Assembly (NCBI RefSeq): GCF_022811525.1
Contig: NZ_CP063982.1
Span: 2,542,001 to 2,606,000 of the forward strand
DNA: 64,000 nt
Direction: 5' to 3'
Source of the DNA: Orrella daihaiensis
GTDB lineage: Bacteria; Pseudomonadota; Gammaproteobacteria; Burkholderiales; Burkholderiaceae_B
A model generated the notes under the pieces. It made no database searches and was not told the DNA's origin. It saw only the letters and a program-made list of their open reading frames with translations. This document shows positions 51,802-61,747 of the stretch, piece after piece; within the stretch, counting starts at the first letter, position 1, and each line of letters starts with the position of its first letter. Made by a program: the position numbers and the translations under genes.

Positions 51802-53148
51802 TTATGGACGCTCAGCGAGTTTGTGCTCCAAATAATGAATGCTGGTGCCGCCCATGATGAAACGTGAATCAACGAGCAACTCCCGATGCAAAGCAATATT
51901 GGTGCTGATGCCTTCGACTACCATCTCTGACAAAGCAATACGCATCCTGGCAAGCGCCTGATCGCGTGTATCGCCATAGGTGATGACCTTGGCAATCATC
52001 GAATCGTAATGCGGCGGCACAAAATAACCATTGAATGCGTGTGAGTCGATACGCACCCCAGGTCCTCCGGGTGTATGCCAATTGGTAATACGACCCGGGC
52101 TGGGAACAAATTTAAACGGATCCTCAGCATTGATACGGCACTCAATAGCATGCCCCTTGAATTGAATATCACGCTGCTTGAGCGTGAAAGGTTCGCCTGC
52201 AGCTATTCGGATTTGCTGCTGTACCAAGTCCACACCCGTGATAAGTTCCGTCACAGGATGCTCAACCTGGATCCGTGTGTTCATTTCGATGAAGTAGAAC
52301 TCTTCGTTCTCATACAGAAACTCAAACGTGCCAGCCCCGCGATAGCCCATCTTTCGGCAAGCTTCGGCGCAACGTTCGCCAATTTTTTCAATTAGCCGCC
52401 GAGCGATGCCAGGCGCAGGCGCCTCCTCAATCACTTTCTGATGACGACGCTGCATGGAGCAGTCGCGTTCACCGAGCCAGACAGCATTCTTGCCACCGTC
52501 AGCAAGCACCTGAATTTCGATATGCCGGGGGTTCTCAAGGAACTTCTCGAGATAGACCTCCGGATTATTGAATGCAGCACCTGCTTCGGTTTTGGTGGTG
52601 GTGACTGCATTGATCAAAGCTGCCTCAGTGTGCACCACGCGCATGCCACGGCCACCGCCACCGCCAGCAGCCTTGATGATGACTGGATAGCCCACCTCGC
52701 GCGCAATACGGACGATCTCCTGCGGGTCATCAGGCAGCGCCCCTTCAGAGCCCGGCACCACGGGCACTCCTGCCTCAATCATGGCTTGCTTGGCACTGAC
52801 TTTATCACCCATCAAACGGATCGACTCCGGTCGAGGACCGATAAATACAAAACCGCTTTTTTCGACGCGGTCAGCGAAGTCAGCGTTTTCCGACAAAAAG
52901 CCATAGCCAGGATGAATCGCTTCAGCATCAGTCACTTCGGCTGCCGAGATAATCGCCGGCATACTCAGGTAGCTATCTTTAGATGCCGCTGGACCAATAC
53001 ACACTGACTCATCAGCCAGCCGCACGTATTTGGCATCGCGGTCTGCCTCGGAATGCACCACGACTGTCTTGACACCAAGCTCGCGGCAGGCACGCTGTAT
53101 GCGTAAAGCGATTTCGCCACGATTGGCGATGAGAATTTTTTCAAACAT
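51802..53148 (-). CDS. accC: acetyl-CoA carboxylase, biotin carboxylase subunit
   Basis: A 448-aa ATP-grasp enzyme carboxylating biotin on AccB. FEKILIANRGEIALRI at the start, KAAGGGGGRGMRVV near 159, the HIEIQVLAD block, MNTRIQVEHPVTE near 287 and the RINAEDP region are all present. It follows accB by 2 bases in one operon and supplies malonyl-CoA for fatty acid synthesis. Confidence 0.97.
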   Translation of the reverse strand: MFEKILIANRGEIALRIQRACRELGVKTVVVHSEADRDAKYVRLADESVCIGPAASKDSYLSMPAIISAAEVTDAEAIHPGYGFLSENADFADRVEKSGFVFIGPRPESIRLMGDKVSAKQAMIEAGVPVVPGSEGALPDDPQEIVRIAREVGYPVIIKAAGGGGGRGMRVVHTEAALINAVTTTKTEAGAAFNNPEVYLEKFLENPRHIEIQVLADGGKNAVWLGERDCSMQRRHQKVIEEAPAPGIARRLIEKIGERCAEACRKMGYRGAGTFEFLYENEEFYFIEMNTRIQVEHPVTELITGVDLVQQQIRIAAGEPFTLKQRDIQFKGHAIECRINAEDPFKFVPSPGRITNWHTPGGPGVRIDSHAFNGYFVPPHYDSMIAKVITYGDTRDQALARMRIALSEMVVEGISTNIALHRELLVDSRFIMGGTSIHYLEHKLAERP

Positions 53149-53150
53149 GA

Positions 53151-53606
53151 TTAACCAATCACAAAGAGGGGCTGGCCAAACTCGACCGGTTCACCATTTT
53201 CCACAAGCACTTCTTTGATCACACCCGACTTGTCAGCCTCAATCTCGTTGAGCAGTTTCATCGCCTCAATGATGCATAGCGGCTGGCCTTCCTTCACTGT
53301 TTGGCCAACCTCGACAAATGGCGAAGCACCTGGGCTCGGGGCGCGGTAAAACGTCCCCACCATCGGTGCTTTGACAACGTCACCTTGCGGGACCACCGGG
53401 GCAGCTGGAGCAATTGGCTCAGCAGCAGATGGCACGGCAGCAGGTGCTGAAGCTGGAGCTGCTGCGTAGGTGACCGGCGCAGCCATCACTGGCGCAGCAG
53501 TGGCCTTGACAATACGAACTTTGTCGTCGCCTTCTGTAATCTCGAGCTCGGCAATATCAGATTCGCCCACGAGATCGATCAATGTTTTAAGTTTTCTGAG
53601 ATCCAT
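53151..53606 (-). CDS. accB: acetyl-CoA carboxylase, biotin carboxyl carrier protein
   Basis: A 151-aa carrier. The C-terminal biotinyl domain has the acceptor lysine in CIIEAMKLLNEIEAD; the usual MKM is MKL here. A flexible Ala/Pro linker (about 45-75) and an N-terminal helical region starting MDLRKLKTLIDLV complete it. ATG 53606 follows GGGGAAA; a TTG five codons upstream is not supported. Confidence 0.95.
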   Translation of the reverse strand: MDLRKLKTLIDLVGESDIAELEITEGDDKVRIVKATAAPVMAAPVTYAAAPASAPAAVPSAAEPIAPAAPVVPQGDVVKAPMVGTFYRAPSPGASPFVEVGQTVKEGQPLCIIEAMKLLNEIEADKSGVIKEVLVENGEPVEFGQPLFVIG

Positions 53607-53671
53607 GCTTTGTTTCCCCAAACAAACGGGTCGTTAAAAATTCGTCGATGGCTTAAGACCAGTCTCAAGCA

Positions 53672-54112
53672 TCACGCTGGCTGCTGCAAAACAAACCGAA
53701 CTGCCGCGCAATAGCCTTCAGCGCCTAGACCGGCAATGACTGCTACGGCAATATCGGACAAATATGAATGATGTCGAAACGGCTCTCGGCGATACACGTT
53801 TGACAGATGCACTTCGATAACCGGACGCGTGACTGCCGCGAGTGCATCGCGGATAGCCACACTGGTGTGGGTGTATGCCCCCGCGTTGATCACAATGTGC
53901 GTGGTGCCATCGGAAGCTGATGCCTGAATACGGTCAACCAGTGCTCCCTCATGATTACTCTGAAATGAGGTGAGTTTGGCACCAGCCTGCTCGGCGAGGG
54001 TTCTCAGGCGAGCATCGATGTCTGAGAGAGTGGTTGTGCCGTAGACCTCGGGCTCGCGTGTGCCGAGCAGATTTAGGTTGGGACCATGCAAAACCAGAAT
54101 ATGATGAGCCAT
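53672..54112 (-). CDS. aroQ: type II 3-dehydroquinate dehydratase
   Basis: A 146-aa shikimate-pathway enzyme. ILVLHGPNLNLLGTREPEVYG holds the arginine and tyrosine of the active loop; QSNHEGALVDRI, INAGAYTHTSVAIRDAL and EVHLSNVYRREPFRHHSYLS follow, with the catalytic His in the last block. The ATG at 54112 (MAHHILVLHG) is used; in-frame upstream codons to 54196 are not family-like. It sits before accB, as in many betaproteobacteria. Confidence 0.95.
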   Translation of the reverse strand: MAHHILVLHGPNLNLLGTREPEVYGTTTLSDIDARLRTLAEQAGAKLTSFQSNHEGALVDRIQASASDGTTHIVINAGAYTHTSVAIRDALAAVTRPVIEVHLSNVYRREPFRHHSYLSDIAVAVIAGLGAEGYCAAVRFVLQQPA

Positions 54113-54279
54113 ATGAGACCGAGCCAGCAAGCCTGAACAGGTTGAAGTGAGAAAAACCAAACAAAACGCCGCAAAGCAGCCCAATCCCGGCGCCATTCAC
54201 CACAAAATGTGACATGTCTATGAAATTAGCAGCCAATTCGGCGTTATTTTTAGCCTAACTGCACTTAAGTTTATACTTT

Positions 54280-54843
54280 TTACGCCGAACTTGCCACCAA
54301 ACGCCCAATCTGCTGATCAAGCGAATCCGGGTCAACCATCCCCATGATGACTTCAAAGATAGTGCCATCAGGGCGAAACAGCACCGTGAAAGGTAGGCCA
54401 CCTGCAGTATTGCCCAATGCACGCACGAGCTCAATGCCTTGATGCCCTGCGACGACCGAGTGGTAATCGATGGGCACGTTCACCACAAACTTGCGCACAT
54501 TGTCTTCCGTATCGATCGCCACACCCAGAAAATTAGCCCCGGTATGCTTGGCGGCTAACCGGTTCAGGTCTGGAATCTCCTTCACGCATGGTGGACACCA
54601 AGTCGCCCAGAAATTGACCACGAGCGGCTGCCCTTGCCACTGCGACATGGGTTGTTCGCCTCCCAGCAAATCGGGCAGTCTGGCTGCAAAGAACCTTTGT
54701 GGATCGGGCTCGACAGCTGCCATGGGCCTAACCGCCCGATTGGCCTGCGGTGCTCGGCGCGAACTCTCGCGCCAGCCAAGCCACCCAACCGCGACCATGC
54801 CAGCAAGCCCTATTCCACCAATGATCAACGTGCGTCGTTTCAT
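54280..54843 (-). CDS. TlpA-family thiol:disulfide protein
   Basis: A 187-aa membrane-anchored thioredoxin-like protein. It has an N-terminal membrane segment (LIIGGIGLAGMVAVGWLGW) and a periplasmic thioredoxin domain with the redox motif WATWCPPCVKEIP near residue 80 and the cis-proline region GGLPFTVLF near 148. It probably reduces periplasmic disulfides, for example in cytochrome c or cuproprotein maturation. It is divergent from mpl. Confidence 0.92.
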   Translation of the reverse strand: MKRRTLIIGGIGLAGMVAVGWLGWRESSRRAPQANRAVRPMAAVEPDPQRFFAARLPDLLGGEQPMSQWQGQPLVVNFWATWCPPCVKEIPDLNRLAAKHTGANFLGVAIDTEDNVRKFVVNVPIDYHSVVAGHQGIELVRALGNTAGGLPFTVLFRPDGTIFEVIMGMVDPDSLDQQIGRLVASSA

Positions 54844-54914
54844 GCATCAAATCATAGCGCCTGTTGGACTCACATATAGGAACATCCCTCTACAATGCCA
54901 TCAAGGAGGGGGTT

Positions 54915-56279
54915 ATGCATCTGCACGTACTGGGCATTGGTGGCACATTCATGGGGGGGCTCGCGTTAATCGCTCGCTCAGCCGGTCATCGGGTAACGGG
55001 CTGCGACCAAGCGGTTTATCCACCCATGAGCACGCAACTCGCCGAACAAGGCATAGAGCTCATAGAGGGCTTTGAGCCTGATCAACTTGCGCTAAAGCCC
55101 GATGTGTTTGTAATCGGCAACATTGTGAGTCGGGGTAACCCACTCATGGAAGCGATCCTTAACGCCAACGCCCGTTACATCTCGGGGCCTCAATGGCTAG
55201 GAGAAAACATTCTCACATCGCAACAAGTTTTAGCCGTCGCTGGCACCCACGGCAAGACAACCACAAGCTCCATGCTGGCCTGGATATTGCTGCAAGCTGG
55301 ATTGAATCCCAACTTTTTGATTGGGGGCATTGCACCCGGACTTGCTGTATCAGCCAAATTTGATCCGGACGTCTCCACATTTGTGATCGAAGCCGACGAA
55401 TACGACACGGCATTTTTTGACAAACGCTCAAAATTTGTCCACTACCGTGCGCGCACAGCGATCCTGAACAACCTTGAATATGACCATGCAGACATTTTCC
55501 CTGACCTAGCGGCTATCGAAACCCAGTTTCACCATTTGGTGCGTACCGTACCGAGCCACGGGAGCATCGTTGTGACCAATGGTGAACCCGCCATTGATCG
55601 AGTGCTTGAGCGCGGTTGCTGGAGCCCCGTGACACGCGTCGGCCTGGAGACAGGTTGGCATGCCAAGGAAGTTGATAGACAAAACGTCATTTTTTTAGGC
55701 GACCAGCCAATTGGTCCCCTGACATGGTCACTGACTGGTTCGCACAACACCAAGAACGCCTTGGCCGCAATGGCTGCCGCACAAGGCGTTGGGGTTACGC
55801 CAACTGACGCACTGAATGCCCTAAACCGATTCGAAGGGGTCAAGCGTCGCATGGAAGTGCGCGGCACTGTGGCTGGCGTGACGGTGTACGACGACTTCGC
55901 GCACCACCCCACGGCCATCGCGACGACACTGGCGGGTTTACGTCAGCAGGTTGGCACGGCCAGAATACTGGTTGTGCTTGAACCGCGTTCAAACACCATG
56001 AAGCTCGGTGCCATGGCCGCACGACTGCCCGCGGCTCTGAAAGACGCTGACCACACGTTCTGTTTTGCAGGAGGTCAGGGTAAACAATCACTGGGATGGG
56101 ATCCGCGGACTGTCATGGTTGAACTTGGGGACAAGCTAACAGTTGATCAGGACCTCAGTGAGTTGGTGTCGCATGTCGTTGCTTACGCGCACGCTGGAGA
56201 TCACGTGGTCATCATGAGCAACGGTGGATTCGGCGGCGTGCACGACAAACTCATCGCTGCCCTGGAGCAGCAATCATGA
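54915..56279 (+). CDS. mpl: UDP-N-acetylmuramate:tripeptide ligase (murein recycling)
   Basis: A 454-aa Mur-ligase family enzyme attaching recycled L-Ala-gamma-D-Glu-meso-DAP to UDP-MurNAc. The start MHLHVLGIGGTFMGGLALIARSAGH, ATP loop AGTHGKTTTSSML near residue 111, EADEYDTAFFDKRSKFVHYR and YDDFAHHPTAI near 330 identify Mpl rather than MurC. AAGGAGGGGG precedes ATG 54915; a longer in-frame start at 54864 is not needed. It overlaps the esterase gene by four bases. Confidence 0.95.
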   Translation: MHLHVLGIGGTFMGGLALIARSAGHRVTGCDQAVYPPMSTQLAEQGIELIEGFEPDQLALKPDVFVIGNIVSRGNPLMEAILNANARYISGPQWLGENILTSQQVLAVAGTHGKTTTSSMLAWILLQAGLNPNFLIGGIAPGLAVSAKFDPDVSTFVIEADEYDTAFFDKRSKFVHYRARTAILNNLEYDHADIFPDLAAIETQFHHLVRTVPSHGSIVVTNGEPAIDRVLERGCWSPVTRVGLETGWHAKEVDRQNVIFLGDQPIGPLTWSLTGSHNTKNALAAMAAAQGVGVTPTDALNALNRFEGVKRRMEVRGTVAGVTVYDDFAHHPTAIATTLAGLRQQVGTARILVVLEPRSNTMKLGAMAARLPAALKDADHTFCFAGGQGKQSLGWDPRTVMVELGDKLTVDQDLSELVSHVVAYAHAGDHVVIMSNGGFGGVHDKLIAALEQQS

Positions 56280-56887
56280 TGATGCTTTATTTGCATGGCT
56301 TTCGCTCATCACCGAGCTCCTTTAAAGCCCGCCTGCTTGACGACTATTTCAGCACCCATGGGCTGATTGAACGTTGGCGCTGTCCGCAACTACCTGCTAG
56401 CCCAAAGCAGGTAGTAGATCTTGCCCGCGCCCAAGCGCAGGAACTGCTGCAAACCTGTCATGAAACGCCACAGTCGCTCACAATTGTCGGATCCTCTTTG
56501 GGTGGCTATTACGCTATCGCGCTAGCTGAAGAGCTTGATTGTCGCGCAGTGCTCATTAACCCAGCAGTTCACGCAGCGCGTGACCTAGCCACCCAGGTAG
56601 GCGAGCACACGCACTATCACAGTAACGAACCGATGACATTTGAGCCACAGTACGTAGACGAACTCGCTGATATGGCTGTACCCAAGATCACGAAGCCTCA
56701 ACGGTATTTGCTGATTGCCGCCACCGGTGACGAGTTGCTGGACTGGCGTGAAATGGTTAAGTTCATGGATGGCGCCCACCAAATTATTGTCCCCGGAAGC
56801 GATCACGGTCTATCCGATTTTGAGAAATACATGCCACGTGTGCTCGCATTTGCCGACGGACTCACCCCTTCAAGCCAGGTAGATTGA
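56276..56887 (+). CDS. YqiA-like alpha/beta-fold esterase
   Basis: A 203-aa UPF0227/YqiA-family hydrolase. YLHGFRSSPSSFKARLL at the start, the nucleophile serine in IVGSSLGGYYAIALAEE near residue 71, INPAVHAARDLA, ATGDELLDW near 149 and the histidine in PGSDHGLSDFEKY near 178 form the expected triad. It is esterase-like, substrate unknown. It overlaps mpl by four bases and is directly followed by the RNB gene (0-base gap). Confidence 0.88.
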   Translation: MMMLYLHGFRSSPSSFKARLLDDYFSTHGLIERWRCPQLPASPKQVVDLARAQAQELLQTCHETPQSLTIVGSSLGGYYAIALAEELDCRAVLINPAVHAARDLATQVGEHTHYHSNEPMTFEPQYVDELADMAVPKITKPQRYLLIAATGDELLDWREMVKFMDGAHQIIVPGSDHGLSDFEKYMPRVLAFADGLTPSSQVD

Positions 56888-58771
56888 ATGTTTGTGTTGT
56901 ACGAAGACAGCGGCAGCTTTAAGGTTGGCCTGATCAAGTCGGAAACCGATGCTAGCCTGCAAGTCGAGGCCTCTTCTGGCAAGCGCAGCAAAATCAAACG
57001 CTCTAGTTGCATCCTGACATTCGAATCCCCCGATGCGGATGAATTATTGCGACAGGCACCCATCAACGCCGCGGAGATCGACCCCGCATTTCTGTGGGAA
57101 GTTGCGCCGCAAGATGAGTTCGAAGTCTCTGACCTTGCCAACGACTATTACGGTCATACTCCCACGGCGCTCGAAACCGCAACGCTCCTATGGTGTGTGC
57201 ATGACGCACCGATTTATTTTCATCGGCGTGGCAAAGGGAAATACCGTGCTGCCCCACCCGAGATCTTGCAAGCTGCACTGGCTGCCCAAGAGAAAAAGCG
57301 TGCGTTAGCAGAGCAACAAGCTCATTGGGCCAGCGAATTGATCCGTGGTGAACTGCCCGATGAAATCGCTCAGGTAGCTTTGTCACTGGTCACACGACCT
57401 GACAAGAACACCCAGGCCTACAAAGCAGTCGAGCAGGCCAGTCAGCAAAGCGGTCTGACAATCGAGGCACTGCTACTTAAATGCGGTGCGTGGCCTGATG
57501 CGCTCAGTCTGCACCGCGGCAAGTTTTTAACCATGCATTTTCCCAAAGGCACGGGATTTGCTGAAGTAGCGAGCCTGCCAGCGCATGATGATTTACCGCT
57601 TGCTGACGTTACTGCTTACTCCGTTGACGACATTTCCACAACAGAGATAGACGATGCAATTTCGGTACACGCTCTCGAAGGCGGTTGGTTACGCGTAGGC
57701 ATTCATGTGGCAGCACCCGCACTTGGGATTGCGCGAAACAGTGACTTAGACCAAATCGCCAGAGCGCGCATGTCAACTGTCTACACCCCCGGTGAAAAAA
57801 TCCCGATGCAACCGGATGAGGTCATTGATCATTACTCACTGGTTGCCGGTCAGGCTGTACCCGCCCTGTCACTTTACGTTGAGGTGCATCCCGACACGGC
57901 TGAGATTCGATCGCATCACACTCGCGTTGAGCGTTTGATGGTCACCAGTAACCTGCGTCACAACGAACTTGACCACGAGATCACACTCGAAGCACTCGCA
58001 GACGATGCCAAATCTTTTCCGTATGACCAATGGGTGCGCCCCCTGTGGACACTAACCTTGGCCCTGTCTGCCCAGCGCGATCAGCGGCGTGGCAAGCCCG
58101 AGTCAAACAACCGGGTTGACTACAACTTTTATCTCGACGGTGCAGCCCACGACCCGGACACCCCGGTACGAATCGAGCCGCGCATGCGCAATGCCCCGCT
58201 AGATCGCATCGTGGCTGAGTTCATGATTCTTGCCAACCGGCTCTGGGCTGAACAGCTCGCGACTCATCATTTGCCTGGGGTATTTCGTTCACAACAGGCC
58301 GGGCGGGTTCGCATGAGTACACATGCCCTGCCCCATGAGGCCATCGGCGTTGAATATTACGCCTGGTGCACCTCGCCATTGCGTCGTTATGTTGATTTGG
58401 TCAACCAGCGTCAGTTACTGGCGCTGGCTGAGCATGGCGTATCAGCCCCCTTGGTTGCACCCTATCAACCGCGCGAGGACGACCTGTTTGCCATCATCGG
58501 TGGATTCGAGGCGCAGTACGGTGCCTGGTCTGATTATCAGCGACAAATGGAACGGTACTGGTGCCTGCGCTGGCTCGATCAGCAACAGGTTAGCTGCTGC
58601 CAGGCAAGCGTGATGCGAGACAACCTGGTTCGGCTGGTTGATATTCCGCTGACGATAGAGATTAGTGGCTTGCCTGAGCTAGAACGTGGTGCTCAAATCA
58701 CGATAGAAATCACCGATACTGATGAATTGAACCTGACTGTCCAAGCCCGTTATGTGACACATGTGACATAG
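56888..58771 (+). CDS. RNase II / RNB-family exoribonuclease
   Basis: A 627-aa protein with the RNB catalytic domain at about residues 240-560. The core motif VDDISTTEIDDAISV near 247 supplies the metal-binding acidic residues, and IHVAAPALGI, ARMSTVYTPGEKIPMQPDEV and CTSPLRRYVDLVNQRQ near 493 are family blocks. The N-terminal 230 residues replace the cold-shock domains of RNase R, and no C-terminal basic tail is present, so it is a lineage-specific RNase II-like 3'-5' exonuclease. Confidence 0.88.
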   Translation: MFVLYEDSGSFKVGLIKSETDASLQVEASSGKRSKIKRSSCILTFESPDADELLRQAPINAAEIDPAFLWEVAPQDEFEVSDLANDYYGHTPTALETATLLWCVHDAPIYFHRRGKGKYRAAPPEILQAALAAQEKKRALAEQQAHWASELIRGELPDEIAQVALSLVTRPDKNTQAYKAVEQASQQSGLTIEALLLKCGAWPDALSLHRGKFLTMHFPKGTGFAEVASLPAHDDLPLADVTAYSVDDISTTEIDDAISVHALEGGWLRVGIHVAAPALGIARNSDLDQIARARMSTVYTPGEKIPMQPDEVIDHYSLVAGQAVPALSLYVEVHPDTAEIRSHHTRVERLMVTSNLRHNELDHEITLEALADDAKSFPYDQWVRPLWTLTLALSAQRDQRRGKPESNNRVDYNFYLDGAAHDPDTPVRIEPRMRNAPLDRIVAEFMILANRLWAEQLATHHLPGVFRSQQAGRVRMSTHALPHEAIGVEYYAWCTSPLRRYVDLVNQRQLLALAEHGVSAPLVAPYQPREDDLFAIIGGFEAQYGAWSDYQRQMERYWCLRWLDQQQVSCCQASVMRDNLVRLVDIPLTIEISGLPELERGAQITIEITDTDELNLTVQARYVTHVT

Positions 58772-58788
58772 GCCCCATTGATCCCGGC

Positions 58789-59670
58789 ATGAAAATCCTG
58801 ACACCACTGGTTCGATGGTTTACCGCCCCTGAGCAAAACGCGTTGCGTTGGGGTGTGGCACTGTCGTTGCTGGTTCACGGCCTGGTATTGGCATGGCAGC
58901 CTCACATCATGTCTCCTATCGCAAACAGGCCCACCGCGCTCGATGTGGTGCTGGTCAATACGTTCAGTGAACAAATACCCCTAACACCCCAAGTCATCGC
59001 CCAAGACAACCTCGAGGGCGGTGGCGAGGTTGCCGACCAACGCATTGCCAGCAACCCGATGCCGCGCGTGGGCATCGAGGACGAAGACATTTCGTTAGTA
59101 GAGCTAACCCGTCAGCGCAGGCAACTTGAGGCCGAACAACAACAATTGCTCAAGCAGTTACTGAGCATTTGGAATGCACGTCCGAACCAACTCCAAAGTG
59201 ATGCGTCTGAGGATGCCCTCATATCGGGGACGGATGAGGTTGACCAGCAGGCGCTCGAACAAAACTCTAGAATCGCTGCCATTCTGGATCAAATTGAACG
59301 CTATAACGAGCGACCACGACGCTACTACGATGCCCCATCGGCCATTGCCAATCCATTTGCCGGCTATGTCGATGCCTGGCGTTTACGCGTGGAACAAACT
59401 GGCAGCCAGCACTACCCGACGAGTGCAGGGCAGCGTCCACGCGGTGATTTACAGGCCAGCGTGACGATCAATGCGAATGGCAGCGTGGCCGAGATTGTGA
59501 TTGACAGACCGGCGGCTGACGCACGACTTAACCAGGCTGTGAAACGTATTATTGAACTGGCACAGCCATTTCCACCATTTCCCGAGCAATTAGCCGCTGA
59601 AGTCGATCAATTGGTGATTACTCGAACCTGGCGTTTCACGCCAGGACTTTTGACAACACAGGTTCCATAA
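58789..59670 (+). CDS. TonB-like energy transducer protein
   Basis: A 293-aa protein with one N-terminal membrane helix (WGVALSLLVHGLVLAW near 21), a periplasmic linker with a glutamine-rich coiled coil (VELTRQRRQLEAEQQQLLKQL near 104) and a TonB C-terminal-like domain (GDLQASVTINANGSVAEIVIDRPA ... VITRTWRF). A proline-rich stretch typical of classic TonB and adjacent exbBD are missing, so its partner receptor is unclear. It is transcribed between the RNB gene and aroE (7-base gap). Confidence 0.82.
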   Translation: MKILTPLVRWFTAPEQNALRWGVALSLLVHGLVLAWQPHIMSPIANRPTALDVVLVNTFSEQIPLTPQVIAQDNLEGGGEVADQRIASNPMPRVGIEDEDISLVELTRQRRQLEAEQQQLLKQLLSIWNARPNQLQSDASEDALISGTDEVDQQALEQNSRIAAILDQIERYNERPRRYYDAPSAIANPFAGYVDAWRLRVEQTGSQHYPTSAGQRPRGDLQASVTINANGSVAEIVIDRPAADARLNQAVKRIIELAQPFPPFPEQLAAEVDQLVITRTWRFTPGLLTTQVP

Positions 59671-59677
59671 AACGCCC

Positions 59678-60556
59678 ATGACCAAGCAGCCCATCTTGAG
59701 ATTCGCCGTGATCGGTCACCCCGTGGCTCACAGTCGGTCGCCCGATATTCATGCTGCCTTCGCGGCTGAAGTTGGCGTCAACCTGATCTACGACCGTCTT
59801 GATTGTGAGCCGCACGAGTTTGAAACCCGCGTACAAAAGTTCTTTGATTCAGGCGGTACAGGACTGAATGTCACCGTGCCGTTCAAAGAACGTGCGTGGC
59901 AACTTGCCAGACAAAATTTGAGCGAACGGGCGCAACAAGCCGGTGCGGTCAACACATTGTGGATGGCCAATGGTCAATTGCATGGCTGCAACACCGATGG
60001 TGTGGGACTGATCAATGACTTAAAACGCTTATCGATGCCAATCAAAGACGCCAGAATTTTATTGATAGGGGCAGGAGGCGCCGCCCGTGGCGTGATCGGG
60101 CCGTTGTTGGAGGCAGACTGTCAGCACCTTCTGGTCGTCAATCGAACAGCGGCGCGCGCTGACGAACTGGTCGATGACTGGCTCGCAACGCACGCACACG
60201 ACTCAACTCGTCTATCGGCAAATAGCTTGTCAGCGCTTGGCCAGGCAAACCTCCATCACTCAAAAGACTTTGACCTTATCGTGAATGCCACGGCAAGCAG
60301 CCTGCAGGGCGATCCATTGCCTTTGCCTGCCAGCCTGTTCGGGCCGTCGGTCGCAGCATACGACATGATGTATGGCCGTGGCTTGACTACCTTTTTAAGG
60401 CAGGCCAATGAGGCCGGCAGCACCGAGTTGGCAGATGGACTAGGCATGTTGGTTGGGCAAGCTGCTGAGAGCTTTCGGATCTGGTTATCGAAATCGCCCA
60501 ATGTTGAGCCAGTCATTACAGAGATTCGTGCCCAACTTGAATCGGCAGTCCGTTAA
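59678..60556 (+). CDS. aroE: shikimate dehydrogenase
   Basis: A 292-aa NADPH enzyme reducing 3-dehydroshikimate. The shikimate-binding VIGHPVAHSRSPDIHAAFA, catalytic-lysine motif NVTVPFKERA near 66, GCNTDGVGL near 106, NADP motif LLIGAGGAARGVIG and NRTAAR are visible. It lies in a plus-strand run with the TonB-like gene and lptG. Confidence 0.95.
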   Translation: MTKQPILRFAVIGHPVAHSRSPDIHAAFAAEVGVNLIYDRLDCEPHEFETRVQKFFDSGGTGLNVTVPFKERAWQLARQNLSERAQQAGAVNTLWMANGQLHGCNTDGVGLINDLKRLSMPIKDARILLIGAGGAARGVIGPLLEADCQHLLVVNRTAARADELVDDWLATHAHDSTRLSANSLSALGQANLHHSKDFDLIVNATASSLQGDPLPLPASLFGPSVAAYDMMYGRGLTTFLRQANEAGSTELADGLGMLVGQAAESFRIWLSKSPNVEPVITEIRAQLESAVR

Positions 60557-60565
60557 ACTAAAAAC

Positions 60566-61747
60566 ATGTCGACTGCTCGCAACTACATAGCTAAAGAGCT
60601 TTACCGCGCCACATTCGTGGTCATGCTTGCACTTATCGGTTTGTTTTCTTTTTTTACGCTGGTGGACCAGCTCGACAGGGTCAGCGAGCGTTTATCGTTG
60701 AAATCATTACTTTATATAGAGTTACTTGCTTTACCGACGCGAACCTATGAGTTGTTGCCGATCGGCGTATTAATTGGTGCTGTACTTGCACTCGCGGGCT
60801 TGGCGCAACGCAATGAACTGGTGATTCTGCGGGTCTCTGGCGTCAGTGCCACCCGACTGCTGGGCATGCTCTGGATGGCATGCGTCCCAATCATCGCGCT
60901 GGCCATCATCTTGTCAGAGTACATGACTCCGGCCGCCGAGATTCGCTACAGCGAAGCCAACCTTGTTTTACGAGGCAAAGTCGAGGGTGGACGCCTGATC
61001 AGTGGCTACTGGTTTCGCGAGCCCACTGCCCAAGGCGGCTCGCGTGTTCTGAACATCGGTGAACTACTAAGTTCTGGCGAAGTGGCTAACCTGACCATCT
61101 ATGAAATGGGAGCAGATGATCGCCTCACTCTACTTTCCCAGGCGCAGCGAGGAGTGTTTGAAGGCGACAAACTGCGGCTTTTTAATGTTTCGGACAACAT
61201 CATTGATGACAACGCCCTGCAAGCGCTCGCTGATGGGCTACCAGCCTCAGAGCCGCTGATGATCGTCCAGACCGAGCCGACCCGCCTGCTGACTACCTCG
61301 TTAACGCCAGCAAGACTCGTGGCTAGGATTGCCACCCCAGAAAAGATGTCATTACTGACGCTGTGGGACTATATCGACTTTTTGCAGTCCAACAATCAAG
61401 ACGCCACCCGCCAGATTGTGGCGGTATGGCGCAAAATCGCCTACCCTTTTACGTTGTTGGTCATGCTCACCATTGCAGCCCCAATTGCCTATATGCAAAC
61501 GCGCCGTGGCGGTATTGGCGCCAAGGTATTTGCAGGTATCTTGACTGGCACCGTTTTCTTTATGCTCGGTCAGCTCACCTTGAATATGGGTATGCTTTAC
61601 CAATGGCCACCGGTTGTCACAGCGCTTGCGCCCAATGTGATTGCGTTTGTATTGGCATTTGGGACGCTACTGGCCATGGAAAGGCGCTTCAAATGGCCTA
61701 GAAAAACGGTTCGCGCGCCCACCAACAGCGCGGGAGGCATGGCATGA
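60566..61747 (+). CDS. lptG: LPS export ABC transporter permease LptG
   Basis: A 393-aa inner-membrane component of the LptB2FG extractor of lipopolysaccharide. Three N-terminal helices, a periplasmic beta-jellyroll domain (about residues 130-265) and three C-terminal helices match. SFFTLVDQLDRVSE, LLPIGVLIGAVLALAGLAQRNELVILRVSGVS and VWRKIAYPFTLLVMLTIAAPIAYMQTRRGG are LptG-like. LptF, usually adjacent and upstream, is not here: aroE precedes it. The stop overlaps apaH by four bases. Confidence 0.9.
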   Translation: MSTARNYIAKELYRATFVVMLALIGLFSFFTLVDQLDRVSERLSLKSLLYIELLALPTRTYELLPIGVLIGAVLALAGLAQRNELVILRVSGVSATRLLGMLWMACVPIIALAIILSEYMTPAAEIRYSEANLVLRGKVEGGRLISGYWFREPTAQGGSRVLNIGELLSSGEVANLTIYEMGADDRLTLLSQAQRGVFEGDKLRLFNVSDNIIDDNALQALADGLPASEPLMIVQTEPTRLLTTSLTPARLVARIATPEKMSLLTLWDYIDFLQSNNQDATRQIVAVWRKIAYPFTLLVMLTIAAPIAYMQTRRGGIGAKVFAGILTGTVFFMLGQLTLNMGMLYQWPPVVTALAPNVIAFVLAFGTLLAMERRFKWPRKTVRAPTNSAGGMA

